Assembly: GCA_905234505.1 (NCBI GenBank)
Contig: CAJOIA010000027.1
Span: 1-43,433, forward strand
DNA from: an uncultured Selenomonadaceae bacterium
GTDB taxonomy: Bacteria; Bacillota; Negativicutes; Selenomonadales; Selenomonadaceae
Length of the DNA stretch: 43,433 nt
Direction of reading: 5' to 3'
The position numbers were made by a program, and so were the translations under genes. Below the pieces are notes generated by a model that did not search any database, was not told the origin of the DNA, and saw only the letters and a program-made list of their open reading frames with translations. This document shows, piece after piece, positions 1 to 10,262 of the stretch; the first letter of the stretch is position 1, and each line of letters begins with the position of its first letter.

Positions 1-189
1 GCGCTGTTTTTCAATTTCAATCCAATCTGAAACTGCGTGGAGCTGAGTTTTCCGCGATTTAATCGAACCGGCTAAATGTATCGCGCCGCCGTACAGCAGC
101 AATTTTTCTGTCAAGGTAGTTTTGCCGGCGTCGGGGTGTGAAATTATCGCGAACGTCCGGCGTTTTGATATTTCTTCGGCTAATGTCAT
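1..189 (-). CDS. prfC: Peptide chain release factor 3, N-terminal part (runs off the window edge)
   Basis: Minus-strand translation [65 protein letters not shown]3 GTPase P-loop (SHPDAGKTT) and DWxxxEKQR region. Absent from the ORF track because it is incomplete. Confidence 0.93.
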   Translation of the reverse strand, partial: MTLAEEISKRRTFAIISHPDAGKTTLTEKLLLYGGAIHLAGSIKSRKTQLHAVSDWIEIEKQR

Positions 190-282
190 TTTCAAGATTC
201 ACCTTGCTAACTTTGAATTTTAGTCTTAGAATATTTTTGTTAATGATACCAGCAAAAATTTTTTATGACAAGGAAATTTTTT

Positions 283-822
283 ATGGCGAATTTCACGCAA
301 GGCAACGTGCCGCGCCAATTAATAACTTTTGCCTTGCCGCTTTACCTGTCGAACATTTTGCAAATAATTTATAACGTCGTGGACATGATAATTGTTGGAC
401 AAACGCTAGGCAAAGTCGGATTATCGGCGGTGGCGATTGGCGGTGACGTCACGGCGTTTCTAACATTTTTTTCAATGGGATTTTCGGGCGCGTCAATGGT
501 CGGACAAAATATTGGCGCAAAAAAATTCGAGCGCGTCACAAAAATTTTGCAAGTGATTTATTTACCGCTGGCAATTTTATTCTTTTTCGGTAGCGCGGTA
601 CGCTCGCCGATGAACGCACTGATTAATGGCAGCGGCAATTACGTTTCAAACTTTTTAACGGCGCTATTCGACGGAATAATTTTAAGAATCGGGCTGGCGT
701 TGCTGTTTTGCTTGGAATTTGAAATGAATTATTTAGGCTTTTGGTTAGGCGATGCTCTGGCTGGATTTACGCCGCTTGTAATTGGAATGGCGCTGTATTT
801 TTCCGGCAAATGGCGGCAATAG
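283..822 (+). pseudogene. MATE-family efflux protein with large in-frame internal deletion (about 180 aa left of about 450)
   Basis: N-terminal MATE motifs (PRQLITFALPLYLSNILQIIYNVVDMIIVGQ...GASMVGQNIGA) pass directly into C-terminal MATE motifs (FFGSAVRSPMNALINGSGN...GIILRIGLALLF...LGDALAGFTPLVIGM). Start 283 preferred (AAGGA upstream); the ORF opens at 265. Confidence 0.8.
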
Positions 823-880
823 CAGGATTTATTTTCAGTTTCACGAATAAATTTTTAAAAATTGCGGAGGCGGTTCAAAT

Positions 881-1651
881 ATGAAGAGAATTTTTTTGGA
901 AGAGGCGATTAGCGAAAATGTGACGATAACAGGCAAAGATGCGAATCACCTTGCAAATTCGTTGCGCGCTCAGAAGGGCGATAAGATTATTGCTGTTGAT
1001 AAATTTGGTAACACGGCGACGCTTGAGCTTATTGATTTCGCGCAGGACAAAATTTTTGCTAAGTGCGTGAGCGAAATTACACAAATTACCGCTGATAAAA
1101 AAATTACACTGGCTGATTGCCTGCCCAAGCAAAATAAATTTGATACTATCGTTGAAAAGGCGACCGAACTTGGCGTTTATAAAATTGAGCCGCTCATTTC
1201 GGATAGAACTATCGCGCGTCCTGGAAATTTCCGCGCCAAAACTAAATTGGAGCGCTGGAATAGAATTGCCAAAGAAGCCGCCGAGCAATGCGCGCGTGAT
1301 ACTTTGCCGGAAATTGGCGAAATTCGCGAAATTGCCGATTGGCTCAAAGAAATTACTCCGACGCTCGGGCGTTTTGTTAATGGTAAATTCGACGGTAAAG
1401 GCGCGCTTTTTTTGTTTTTTAATGAGAAAGAAACCGCCGATAATCTTTCTGAAACTCTGCGCGAATATAAAAATTGCGACTGCGCGAAAGAAATTATAAT
1501 TTTAATTGGACCGGAAGGCGGCTTCAGTGAGCGCGAGGCACGAGAAATTAAAGCTTGCGGCGGAATTAGCGTCAGTTTAGGCAAAACTATTTTGAAGACG
1601 GACACCGCGGCAATTTCTGCGCTTTCAATCGTCCAATATGAAATTAATTAA
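881..1651 (+). CDS. rsmE: 16S rRNA (uracil(1498)-N3)-methyltransferase
   Basis: 256 aa; LIGPEGGFSEREAREI and SLGKTILKTDTAAISALSIVQYE motifs of RsmE. Confidence 0.95.
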   Translation: MKRIFLEEAISENVTITGKDANHLANSLRAQKGDKIIAVDKFGNTATLELIDFAQDKIFAKCVSEITQITADKKITLADCLPKQNKFDTIVEKATELGVYKIEPLISDRTIARPGNFRAKTKLERWNRIAKEAAEQCARDTLPEIGEIREIADWLKEITPTLGRFVNGKFDGKGALFLFFNEKETADNLSETLREYKNCDCAKEIIILIGPEGGFSEREAREIKACGGISVSLGKTILKTDTAAISALSIVQYEIN

Positions 1652-1664
1652 TGGAGCTGATAAA

Positions 1665-2960
1665 TTGAAAGTTGCGTTTTACACTTTGGGCTGTAAAGTC
1701 AATCAATATGAAACCGAAGCTATGCAGAAACTTTTTGAGGCGGCGGGCTATGAAACTGGCGAAATTGAGACGGCTGATGTAGTTGTGGTAAATACTTGCA
1801 CTGTGACGGCGTTAAGCTCTCAAAAATCGCGGCAAATAATTCGTCGTGCTGTTCGTGCGAATGAAAATGCTGTAATTGCAGTTGTTGGCTGTTACGCTCA
1901 AAGTGCGCCGGACGAAATTTCTAAAATTGAAGGCGTTGACGTAATTATTGGCACGGCTGAACGCACTAAAATTGTTGAATTGGTCGCGCAGGCTTTGAAT
2001 AATCGCGCAGAAAAAATATATAGCGTTGGTGACGTTGAAAGAATTTCCGCATTTGAAGAATTGCCTCACGCGCCGCATCGTACCCGCGCCTTTTTGAAGA
2101 TTGAAGATGGCTGCAATAATTTTTGCTCGTACTGCATAATTCCTTTTGTGCGTGGCAGAGTTCGCTCGCGCAGTCTTAAAAGTATTCGCGCAGAATGTAT
2201 TGATCTTGCCGCCGCCGGTTACAAAGAAATTGTTTTGACTGGCATTCACATCGGCGCTTATGGCAAAGATTTTCGCGACGGTACAAATTTAGTTGACGCG
2301 ATTAAAACTGTTTTGGACGCGGCGAATCCTGCGCGACTGCGTTTAGGCTCGATTGAATCTGTTGAAATGACTGACGCGCTAATTGATTTAATGAAAAATG
2401 ACAGCCGCATTTGTAACCACGTACATTTGCCGCTTCAATCCGGTTGCGACGAAATTTTAAAACTTATGCGCCGTCCGTACACCACGAAAAATTTTGCAAC
2501 TCTCACTGAAAAACTTATTAGCGCTATTCCAGATATTTCTATAGGCACTGATTTAATCGTTGGTTTCCCGAATGAAACTGATGAAAATTTTGATGAGACG
2601 CTTGCTTTCATTAAGAGTCAGCCCTTTAGCAAAATTCACGTGTTCCCATTTTCAGCGCGCGCCGGTACTGTTGCCGCTGGTATGGACAATCAGATTTCCC
2701 CGCAAATAAAAAAACTTCGCGCAGGTCGTGCTATCGAAGTTTCTAATATCAAAGAAAAAACTTTTGCTGAAAAATTAATCGGCAAAACTGTTGAGATTAT
2801 CGGCGAAACTGAAACTGATGGATTAATCGACGGCTTGACTAAAAATTATGTCCGCGTCTACGTTCCCGCAAATGACCACATTAAACTTGGAAATATCATC
2901 AACGTTTCTGTTATTAATTCTTTTATGAACGGAGTTATGGCTTCCTTCAAATTCGATTGA
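1665..2960 (+). CDS. mtaB: tRNA (N6-threonylcarbamoyladenosine(37)-C2)-methylthiotransferase MtaB
   Basis: FYTLGCKVNQYETEAM, radical-SAM CxxxCxxC in EDGCNNFCSYCIIPFVRGRVRSR, C-terminal TRAM-like tail. The ORF opens at 1638, but a TTG at 1665 with GGAG at 1653-1656 fits the conserved N-terminus better. Confidence 0.93.
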   Translation: MKVAFYTLGCKVNQYETEAMQKLFEAAGYETGEIETADVVVVNTCTVTALSSQKSRQIIRRAVRANENAVIAVVGCYAQSAPDEISKIEGVDVIIGTAERTKIVELVAQALNNRAEKIYSVGDVERISAFEELPHAPHRTRAFLKIEDGCNNFCSYCIIPFVRGRVRSRSLKSIRAECIDLAAAGYKEIVLTGIHIGAYGKDFRDGTNLVDAIKTVLDAANPARLRLGSIESVEMTDALIDLMKNDSRICNHVHLPLQSGCDEILKLMRRPYTTKNFATLTEKLISAIPDISIGTDLIVGFPNETDENFDETLAFIKSQPFSKIHVFPFSARAGTVAAGMDNQISPQIKKLRAGRAIEVSNIKEKTFAEKLIGKTVEIIGETETDGLIDGLTKNYVRVYVPANDHIKLGNIINVSVINSFMNGVMASFKFD

Positions 2961-3006
2961 CATATTTTTTACCGTTTTGTAAACTACCTGCGGAGAAAAA
3001 TTCTAA

Positions 3007-4641
3007 ATGAATGTAGTTTATCGGAAGCAGGGGACGCAAATGCAAAGTTTGAATCGAAATACAATGGTTGCGGCTATTGCTGGCGGTATCATTGTAGCGG
3101 TAATGTTAATCGCAGGAACTTTTTGGGTTGGAAGGAGTGCCAGTCAAGATACCGAAAAAGCCGTTAGCAACGTTAGCCTGCTCTACCTTGAGGAACTCGC
3201 GGGCAGGCGTGAGCAAGTGCTCGCCTCTACTTTGACTGATTATATCGGCGATTTGGACGTAGCTATTAGTTTACTTACTAAAGATGATCTAAGTTGATTA
3301 TCAGTCAATTTCTAATCCGGAAATTTCCATTAAAGCCGCCGAGGATAACATTAAGGTTGTTATAGCCGTGCCGACTGACAGGTTGCCCTTCGAAGGGCAT
3401 TTTTTGGTTGCCTGTTTTATGGAGATTGATATGGATTATATGCTAAGAAATTTAACAACGATCAAGCCACCTGCATTAGAAATGATTCTTCAGATACAGA
3501 ATTTGCGCAGGGCGAGACTTTTGGTTTCACTGGAACTTTCACGAGATACGCCAATGAACACGTCAAAATCAGTGATACCGGAATTGGTATGAGCAAAGAA
3601 TATCTTCCAAAAATATTTGATACATTCAGCCAAGAAAATTCGGGCGCGACGAATAAATATGGCAGTTCCGGCTTGGGAATGGCAATCACCAAAAGAATTG
3701 TCGATATGCTGAACGGCGAAATCAGCGTTGATAGCGAAAAGGGCGTAGGCACAACTTTTGTTGTAAGTATCACGCTGCTGGATTCGAGCAGAAAAATTTC
3801 AAGCGAATCAGATGAAATTGATATATTCGTGCAGGATATGAAAGTGCTTGTTATCGACGATGACATTGTTGCTTGCGACCAAGCTAAATTAGTTTTGTCG
3901 AAGATAGGAATTGCGGCGGAAACGGTTCAATCTGGAAAAATGGCTATCGAAGCGGTGAAACTTAGTCAAGCAAGACAAGAGCCTTTCAATCTGATTATTG
4001 TAGATTGGCAGATGCCAGAAATGGACGGCGTTGAAACAACTAAGCAAATTCGCTCGATAATCGGCAAAGAAACTGCGATTATTATTTTGACGGCGTATAA
4101 TTGGGACGATATTTTTGAAGAGGCTGTTTCAGCGGGCGTAGATAGTTTCATTGCAAAGCCGCTTTTCTCTGAGAATCTGCTCAATGAATTGAAGAAAGTC
4201 TTGAAAAGTAAAAAGCCGACCTCTGTTAATAAAGAGAATCGGCACAAAGCTAATTTGCAGGGGCGGCGTATTTTATTGGCGGAAGATATGGAAGTCAACG
4301 CGCAGATTATGATTGAAGTGTTATCAATGCGCGAAATGGAAACAGATCACGCTGTGAATGGCAAAGAAGCTGTCAATTTGTATGAGTCGAAACCGGAAGG
4401 ATATTATGACGCAATTTTAATGGATATTCGAATGCCGGAAATGGACGGGCTTACTGCAAGTCGAACGATACGCGCCTCTAAACGCGCTGACGCCGCCACT
4501 ATTCCGATAATCGCACTAACTGCAAATGCATTTGATGAAGATGTGCAACGCTCTCTGCAAGCGGGGCTTAATGCGCATTTGAGCAAGCCAGTAGAACCGG
4601 AAATACTCTTTGAAACTCTCGAAAAACTGATTAAAGATTAA
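3007..4641 (+). pseudogene. Decayed hybrid sensor histidine kinase with two C-terminal receiver domains
   Basis: Pieces in several frames: 3007-3297 (TM and start of sensor domain), about 3300-3450 (IKVVIAVPTDRLPFEGHFLVACFMEIDMDYMLRNL), HATPase end KISDTGIGM..GSSGLGMAITKRIVDMLNGEI, then two REC domains (LVIDDD..IIVDWQMPEMDG; ILLAEDMEVNAQ..ILMDIRMPEMDG). No H-box region found. Confidence 0.85.
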
Positions 4642-4642
4642 A

Positions 4643-5635
4643 CTAGCAAATACGCGGAACTAAATTACCAATCGGCATATCAACAATTCTGATACCGCCG
4701 ATTTTTGTTTTTATACCAACTTTGCCGGAAAATTTATCGGTAACTTTGCCAATTTCCGCCGCATTTTCGCCATAAGCAAATTTTTTCATTGCGTCAAGAA
4801 TTTTATCTGCAGAATCAGCCGGAACTACCGCAATAATTTTTCCTTCGTTAGCAAGTTCGAGCGCGTCAAAGCCGAGAATATCACAAACGCCGCGAATTTC
4901 TGCGCGAATCGGAATTTTATTTTCGTCAAGAATAATTCCAACATTCGCCGCCGCCGCAATTTCATTCAGCACAGCCGCAATACCGCCGCGCGTCGCATCT
5001 CGAAGCATCGCAATTTTGGGCTCAACTTTCAGCATTTCAAAAATCATTTTGTTCAAAGGCGCGCAGTCAGATTTAATATTCGCGGGTAATTCCAAACCAT
5101 GACGCTCGGATAAAATCGTCGCCGCGTGTTCGCCAATCGTGCCGGAAATTAAAATTTTCATACCTGCGCGAACGTTTTTAGCCGAAATATCAACGCCTTC
5201 AATCAGCTCGCCAACGCCCGCCGTGTTTATAAAAATCCCGTCCGCTTGCCCTTTGCCGACAACTTTTGTATCGCCGGTAACAATTTTGACGCCAGCCTCA
5301 TTAGCCGCCGCCGCCATCGACGCCGCAATTTTTTTCAAATCGTCAATGTCAAAACCTTCCTCAAGAATCACGCCCGCCGAAATATATTTAGGAACAGCGC
5401 CAGTAACCGCCAAATCATTTACAGTGCCGCAAATCGCCAGCTTGCCAATATCGCCGCCGCGAAAAAATATCGGACGCACAACGTAACTATCGGTAGTCAT
5501 CGCCATTTTGCCAATTTTAGCGCCGTCGTGCAATTCATTCAAATATTCATTGCCGAGCGCTGGCAAAATTATTTCGCGTATCAAATCGCCGCTGAACTTG
5601 CCACCCGCTCCATGCGCCATCGTAATTTTACTCAA
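4643..5635 (-). CDS. hypE: Hydrogenase maturation protein HypE
   Basis: 330 aa; MAHGAGGK N-terminus, AIM-synthase fold motifs, C-terminal PRIC. Confidence 0.95.
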   Translation of the reverse strand: MSKITMAHGAGGKFSGDLIREIILPALGNEYLNELHDGAKIGKMAMTTDSYVVRPIFFRGGDIGKLAICGTVNDLAVTGAVPKYISAGVILEEGFDIDDLKKIAASMAAAANEAGVKIVTGDTKVVGKGQADGIFINTAGVGELIEGVDISAKNVRAGMKILISGTIGEHAATILSERHGLELPANIKSDCAPLNKMIFEMLKVEPKIAMLRDATRGGIAAVLNEIAAAANVGIILDENKIPIRAEIRGVCDILGFDALELANEGKIIAVVPADSADKILDAMKKFAYGENAAEIGKVTDKFSGKVGIKTKIGGIRIVDMPIGNLVPRIC

Positions 5636-6668
5636 AACTCAAGCCCCCATATTTAAACCAGGCTGCGCAGACGCCTTCAACTGAAATCATACAAGGTCCA
5701 ACCGCGTGCATTGGCTGACAATTTTTCCCGAATAATTTACATTCCGGCGGCGCAATAATCCCGCGCAAAACTTCACCGCAGCGACAAGCGGTATTTTTTT
5801 TAGCAGATTTAATTTCCAGCGGCAAAATTTTTTCAATGTCAAATGCCGAAAATTCTTCACGCACTTTCAAGCCAGAATTTTTAATCACGCCCAGCCCGCG
5901 CCAAGAATCGTCAACTGTCTCGTAAACCTGCGCGAGAATTTTTTTTGCCGCTAAATTTCCATTGGCTTTGACGACGCTTTTATATTCATTGGCAACTTCA
6001 GCGCGCCCTTCGTCAATCTGCCGCAATAAATTTACCAATGCTAATAAAATTTCTTCCGCTTCAAAGCCCGCCACTACCGCCGGTATTTTTAAAAATTTAA
6101 ACGCCGCCGAACCTATCACAACCGCCACGTGTCCTGGCAATAAAAAACCGTCAACTTTTACCGCCGAATCCTCCAATAACATTTTCAGCGCGGGCGGGAC
6201 TAATTTTTGCGCCGATAAGAAAAATAAATTCGTCACGCCCAAATCTCGCGCAGTCAAAATCGTTGCCGCCGCGGTTGGCGCTGTCGTTTCAAAGCCCACC
6301 GCCAAAAATATTACGCACTTTGCCGGATTTTCACGCGCAATTTTTATGCAGTCAAGCGGCGAATAAATTACTCGTACGTCCGCCGCTATTTCCGATAAAG
6401 TTTCACTCGAACCTGGCACTTTCAACATATCGCCGAAAGTCGCAATAATCACGTCGGGGATTTTCGCGTAGGCAATGGCTTTGTCAATGTATTCATCATT
6501 CGTCACGCAAACTGGACAGCCAGGACCCGAAACCAATTCAACATTTGGCGGCAAAATATTTCTGATACCTGCGCGAAAAATTGAAACGGTATGAGTGCCG
6601 CAAACTTCCATAAAGCGCAAATTCTTTTTGCCACGCGCCAAATTTTTAATTTCGTCAATCAAACTCAT
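5628..6668 (-). CDS. hypD: Hydrogenase maturation protein HypD
   Basis: FMEVCGTHTVSIFRAGIR, GPGCPVC, C-terminal Cys cluster CRCGEVLRG..C..CxP. Confidence 0.96.
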   Translation of the reverse strand: MSLIDEIKNLARGKKNLRFMEVCGTHTVSIFRAGIRNILPPNVELVSGPGCPVCVTNDEYIDKAIAYAKIPDVIIATFGDMLKVPGSSETLSEIAADVRVIYSPLDCIKIARENPAKCVIFLAVGFETTAPTAAATILTARDLGVTNLFFLSAQKLVPPALKMLLEDSAVKVDGFLLPGHVAVVIGSAAFKFLKIPAVVAGFEAEEILLALVNLLRQIDEGRAEVANEYKSVVKANGNLAAKKILAQVYETVDDSWRGLGVIKNSGLKVREEFSAFDIEKILPLEIKSAKKNTACRCGEVLRGIIAPPECKLFGKNCQPMHAVGPCMISVEGVCAAWFKYGGLSFE

Positions 6669-6901
6669 AATGAAAATACCGTTCGTGGCGCGCCGTTCAT
6701 TTCCGCTACAAGGGCGTCGCGCAGTTTTACTTCTTCTTCGTCAACGATCTGCATTGCAAAGCCCGCGTGCACCAATACATAATCGCCAACTTTCGCTTCG
6801 GGCAACAGCATTAAACTTGCCGCACGCTTTACTCCCGAATGCTCAACCGTCGCCAAGCTGTCTTTAATCTCAATGACTTTCGCTGGAAATGCCAAACACA
6901 A
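6665..6901 (-). CDS. hypC: HypC/HybG/HupF-family hydrogenase chaperone
   Basis: 78 aa beginning MCLAFPAKVIEI, GDYVLVHAGFA motif; 4-nt overlap with hypD. Confidence 0.96.
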   Translation of the reverse strand: MCLAFPAKVIEIKDSLATVEHSGVKRAASLMLLPEAKVGDYVLVHAGFAMQIVDEEEVKLRDALVAEMNGAPRTVFSL

Positions 6902-6973
6902 ATGAATTACCTCCGCTCATAATAATTTTAAAATTATAAATGCGCCGCCGCAAACTGTCAATTTTTTGCAATT

Positions 6974-7007
6974 AAAAAGCGACGCTCCGAAGAGTGCCGC
7001 TAATTTT
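6974..7007. terminator. Intrinsic terminator, possibly bidirectional
   Basis: AGCGACGCTC-CGAA-GAGTGCCGCT (6978-7001) flanked by AAAAA on the left and TTTTTTT on the right; downstream of the minus-strand MFS gene. Confidence 0.7.
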
Positions 7008-7024
7008 TTTGTGTGAAATTATTT

Positions 7025-8339
7025 TTAAGCTTGATTCATTGAAATTCTATCGATTTCTTCAAGAGATTTTTGTTTGCTCTCAATTCCAAGCCCCAAAATT
7101 ACTATCGAAATGAAGACGAACACCGAAGCGAACATTGCGAAAATCATATCCATTTGCGCGCCATTTGTCAAAAGTACGCCGACCAACATTGGCGCTAACA
7201 TTCCGCCGATTCTGCCGAAACCTGCCGCCCAGCCCGAGCCTAATGCTCTTATCGACGCCCCAAGCGCCCAAGTTGAAGAAACTCATTGCCGCGCCCCACA
7301 TTAACAGTTCATTTGCCGTAGCCGCGTTTCCGAAAAAGTAACTGCACACGCCCGACATTAACAAAAACAGTGATAATGTATAGCGCCTTCCGATCACGTC
7401 AACAAGCCACGCCGCCGCAAAATATCCTGGCAACTGCGCGAGCGTCATTACTAACACATATTCAAATGATTTGACAACCGCAAAGCCCTGCGCGAATACA
7501 ATTGACGGCAACCACATAAATATTCCGTAGTAACTGTAGACAATGCCGAACCACGCCAGCCATAACATAATCGTCCGGACTCTGAATTGCGGCGACCACA
7601 GCGTTGAAAATTTCGGTTTAGCTGTAACAACTTTGCCGGATTCTATATCGCTCAATTTTTCATCAAAAGCTTTGCCTTCTACGCCAAGCTTACATTCCAA
7701 ATCCGCGACAATTTCTTTCGCTTCGTCAATTCTGCCCTTTGAAATTAAATAGCGGATTGATTCTGGCATATGCAGGCGGATTAAAAATACGTACAACGCC
7801 GGCGCTGCTCCGATTATAAATGCAATATGCCAGCCAAATTCAGGTATCAAGAAATATGAAATGCACGCCGCTACCAGCCAGCCTACGCCCCAGAAACTTT
7901 CAAGCAAAACTATAAATCTGCCGCGTAATTGTGAAGGCGCATATTCGCTCATTAATGTTGCCGCGACCGGTAATTCGCCGCCTAAACCGAAGCCTACTAA
8001 AAATCTGAAGAATAACAGCGATTCATAGCTCCAAGCTACCGCGCATAATCCGGTTGATACGCTGTACAAAATAACTGTCGCCGCAAATACATTTTTTCGC
8101 CCGACTCTGTCAGCAATTGTCCCAGCTAATACTGCGCCCAGCGCCATTCCGATTAAGCCAATGCTGCCTATCCAACCGACCTGTTCCGGCGTTAAGCCCC
8201 ATTCCTTTGCCAATATTGGCAACACGAACGATATTAAGCCGGTATCCATTGAGTCGAACAGCCAGCCTAAACCAGTGACCACCAGCAATTTGTAATGAAA
8301 TGAACCTACCGGCAAATTTTCTAACCGCTCTAGTATCAA
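7025..8339 (-). pseudogene. MFS transporter (niacin/aromatic-acid/sugar-type), frameshifted with a small internal deletion near the C-terminus
   Basis: Intact MFS sequence to ..AMSFFNLGAWG; the conserved tail SIRALGSGWAAGFGRIGGMLAPMLVGVLLTNGAQMDMIFAMFASVFVFISIVILGLGIESKQKSLEEIDRISMNQA* is in another frame (about 7025-7260). Confidence 0.85.
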
Positions 8340-8451
8340 TCAAACTTCCTCCAATCAACGTCTATTGCTTAGCACCGCAAATTATAACACAATTTACCAG
8401 AAAAATACTTTTGCACTTATAAAAAATTCCAGCAGCAATGTCACTATAATT

Positions 8452-9477
8452 TTAATTTAGCTTTTTATTTATCTTGGTGTATAAATTTTTAGCATCAATA
8501 TCATTTGGATCTAATTCAATTGCGCGCTCCAAGTCGGCAAGAGCCTTTTTATACGATTTTTCTTGATAATAAGCCAGCGCCCGATTGTAATAAAAAATCG
8601 GTTGATTTGGATTAAATTTTATCGCCCAAGTGTATTCCTTAATCGCTTTGTCATACGCATTTGAGAAAATATAAATACCGCCTAAATTATTATGTATGCG
8701 CGCGTCATTAGGATTTAAATTCACAGCATTTACAAAGCAATTTTCCGCTTCTGAATAATTTTTGAGCGCCACATAAGTATTTCCGAGATTGTTATATGCT
8801 TCAGCTGAATTTGGATTTAATTTCAGCGCGCTGAGGTAACTTGCCTTAGCTTTTTGATATTCTTTGCGCAAATAAAAATCGTTGCCGCGCTCTAAAGCTT
8901 GTACTGCTTCAAAATATTTGCTGTTCTGCGCGACGGCTTGTTTAATTTCAGCCTTTTGTTTAACGTTAGAATTCGAATAATTTTGTTTCAGATTCTCCAT
9001 CTGACTTTGTAATTCGTCATACTGTTTTTGAAGCGCAAGATATTTTTCAGTTGCCTCTTCTAAGCTTTGCTTATCCTGCATAAGCGTCTTTAAAATTTCG
9101 TCGTTAATATCATTATCAACCAGCGCCTTCATATTCACTGTGATTTTTAACAAATTTTCTCCGGCAGATTCAGCATAAACTGCTTCATCTTGAATTTTTA
9201 AAAGGTGAGCCGTCACAGTTCTAACTTCATCAGATTCAAGCGCCAAATCCACCGTCTTTGAATAAGCTTGAATGTAAACGCCCGCCTTATCAATTGCTTG
9301 TCGCCTAGCATCTTCACGCGCTCGCGCAGTGCCACTTGCAAAAGTTTCGTCAACTCGCAAATCCATAATGTAATCGCCGGAAGCCTCAATCAAAATTTCC
9401 TCTGCAAAAGAAATATTTTGACTACCGAAAATCAGCGTAAAAATAATCAAACTCGCAAGATAAAAATTTTTTTTCAT
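8452..9477 (-). CDS. Secreted protein: LPP20/FlgT-like N-terminal domain, coiled coil, TPR repeats
   Basis: Signal peptide; ARAREDARRQAIDKAGVYIQAYS; TPR repeats (NPNSAEAYNNLGNTYVALKNYSEA...). Confidence 0.75.
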   Translation of the reverse strand: MKKNFYLASLIIFTLIFGSQNISFAEEILIEASGDYIMDLRVDETFASGTARAREDARRQAIDKAGVYIQAYSKTVDLALESDEVRTVTAHLLKIQDEAVYAESAGENLLKITVNMKALVDNDINDEILKTLMQDKQSLEEATEKYLALQKQYDELQSQMENLKQNYSNSNVKQKAEIKQAVAQNSKYFEAVQALERGNDFYLRKEYQKAKASYLSALKLNPNSAEAYNNLGNTYVALKNYSEAENCFVNAVNLNPNDARIHNNLGGIYIFSNAYDKAIKEYTWAIKFNPNQPIFYYNRALAYYQEKSYKKALADLERAIELDPNDIDAKNLYTKINKKLN

Positions 9478-9483
9478 AACAAA

Positions 9484-10251
9484 TCACCTTACAAAAATAA
9501 CCATACAATTACTTAAAAAATTCGTTGCCTTATTCGCTGCTAAAATTTTATCGGCGTCTTCATCGCTCACAACAACATCGCATTCGCCAGAAATAAACAT
9601 AGCCTCGACAATCAGCGGATTTGCGCCCGCACGTCTCACGTCAGAATCCATATCGTCAGCATAGCCTACCATGCCGCGCCCGGTTATTACTTGTCTGTTT
9701 AAATATTTAGGAGCGTAAATTTCTTGGTCGCTGGCAGATTTAATTTTCGGCATAATCGCTGTAGAAATTTCCATGCCATTGCATTTCACAATCAAGCCAG
9801 TATATTTGTTGTCAATAGTTATAAATTTCGGTTGCGGAAAATCTTCCTGCTCAAGGTCTTTGGGAACAGCGACATTTGCTAAAGAATTTTCGCCGCCAAA
9901 AACATTCAAACGCACAACGCAGTGAAAATTGCCATCATTGTCTCTTGTAGAAGAAACAATCCTTGCGCCGCTGATAGCTTTTCTGACGCTTACTTTCACT
10001 TCATCATTAATGTCTTCCAAATTTTTCATGACAGTTTCTGAGTCAACGCGTAATTCACCGATTTCTTCAGCTAATTTCCTGTATGCCAGTAATTCAGCCA
10101 TCCTCTGCGCCTTGTTCGGCGATACACCTTCTTCGTAATAATAGACGCCTTCAACTTCAATGTAGCCTTTGTTACTAATCTGTGCGGCTGAAGCTACATT
10201 CAAAATGCAAAACACAATCGCCATTGTTAATACCGAAAAAATTTTTTGCAT
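9484..10251 (-). CDS. Secreted LPP20-like domain protein
   Basis: Signal peptide; KGYIEVEGVYYYEEGVSPNKAQRMAELLAYRKLAEEIGELRVDSET pattern; adjacent to the LPP20/TPR gene. Confidence 0.65.
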   Translation of the reverse strand: MQKIFSVLTMAIVFCILNVASAAQISNKGYIEVEGVYYYEEGVSPNKAQRMAELLAYRKLAEEIGELRVDSETVMKNLEDINDEVKVSVRKAISGARIVSSTRDNDGNFHCVVRLNVFGGENSLANVAVPKDLEQEDFPQPKFITIDNKYTGLIVKCNGMEISTAIMPKIKSASDQEIYAPKYLNRQVITGRGMVGYADDMDSDVRRAGANPLIVEAMFISGECDVVVSDEDADKILAANKATNFLSNCMVIFVR

Positions 10252-10262
10252 AATTAACCTCC

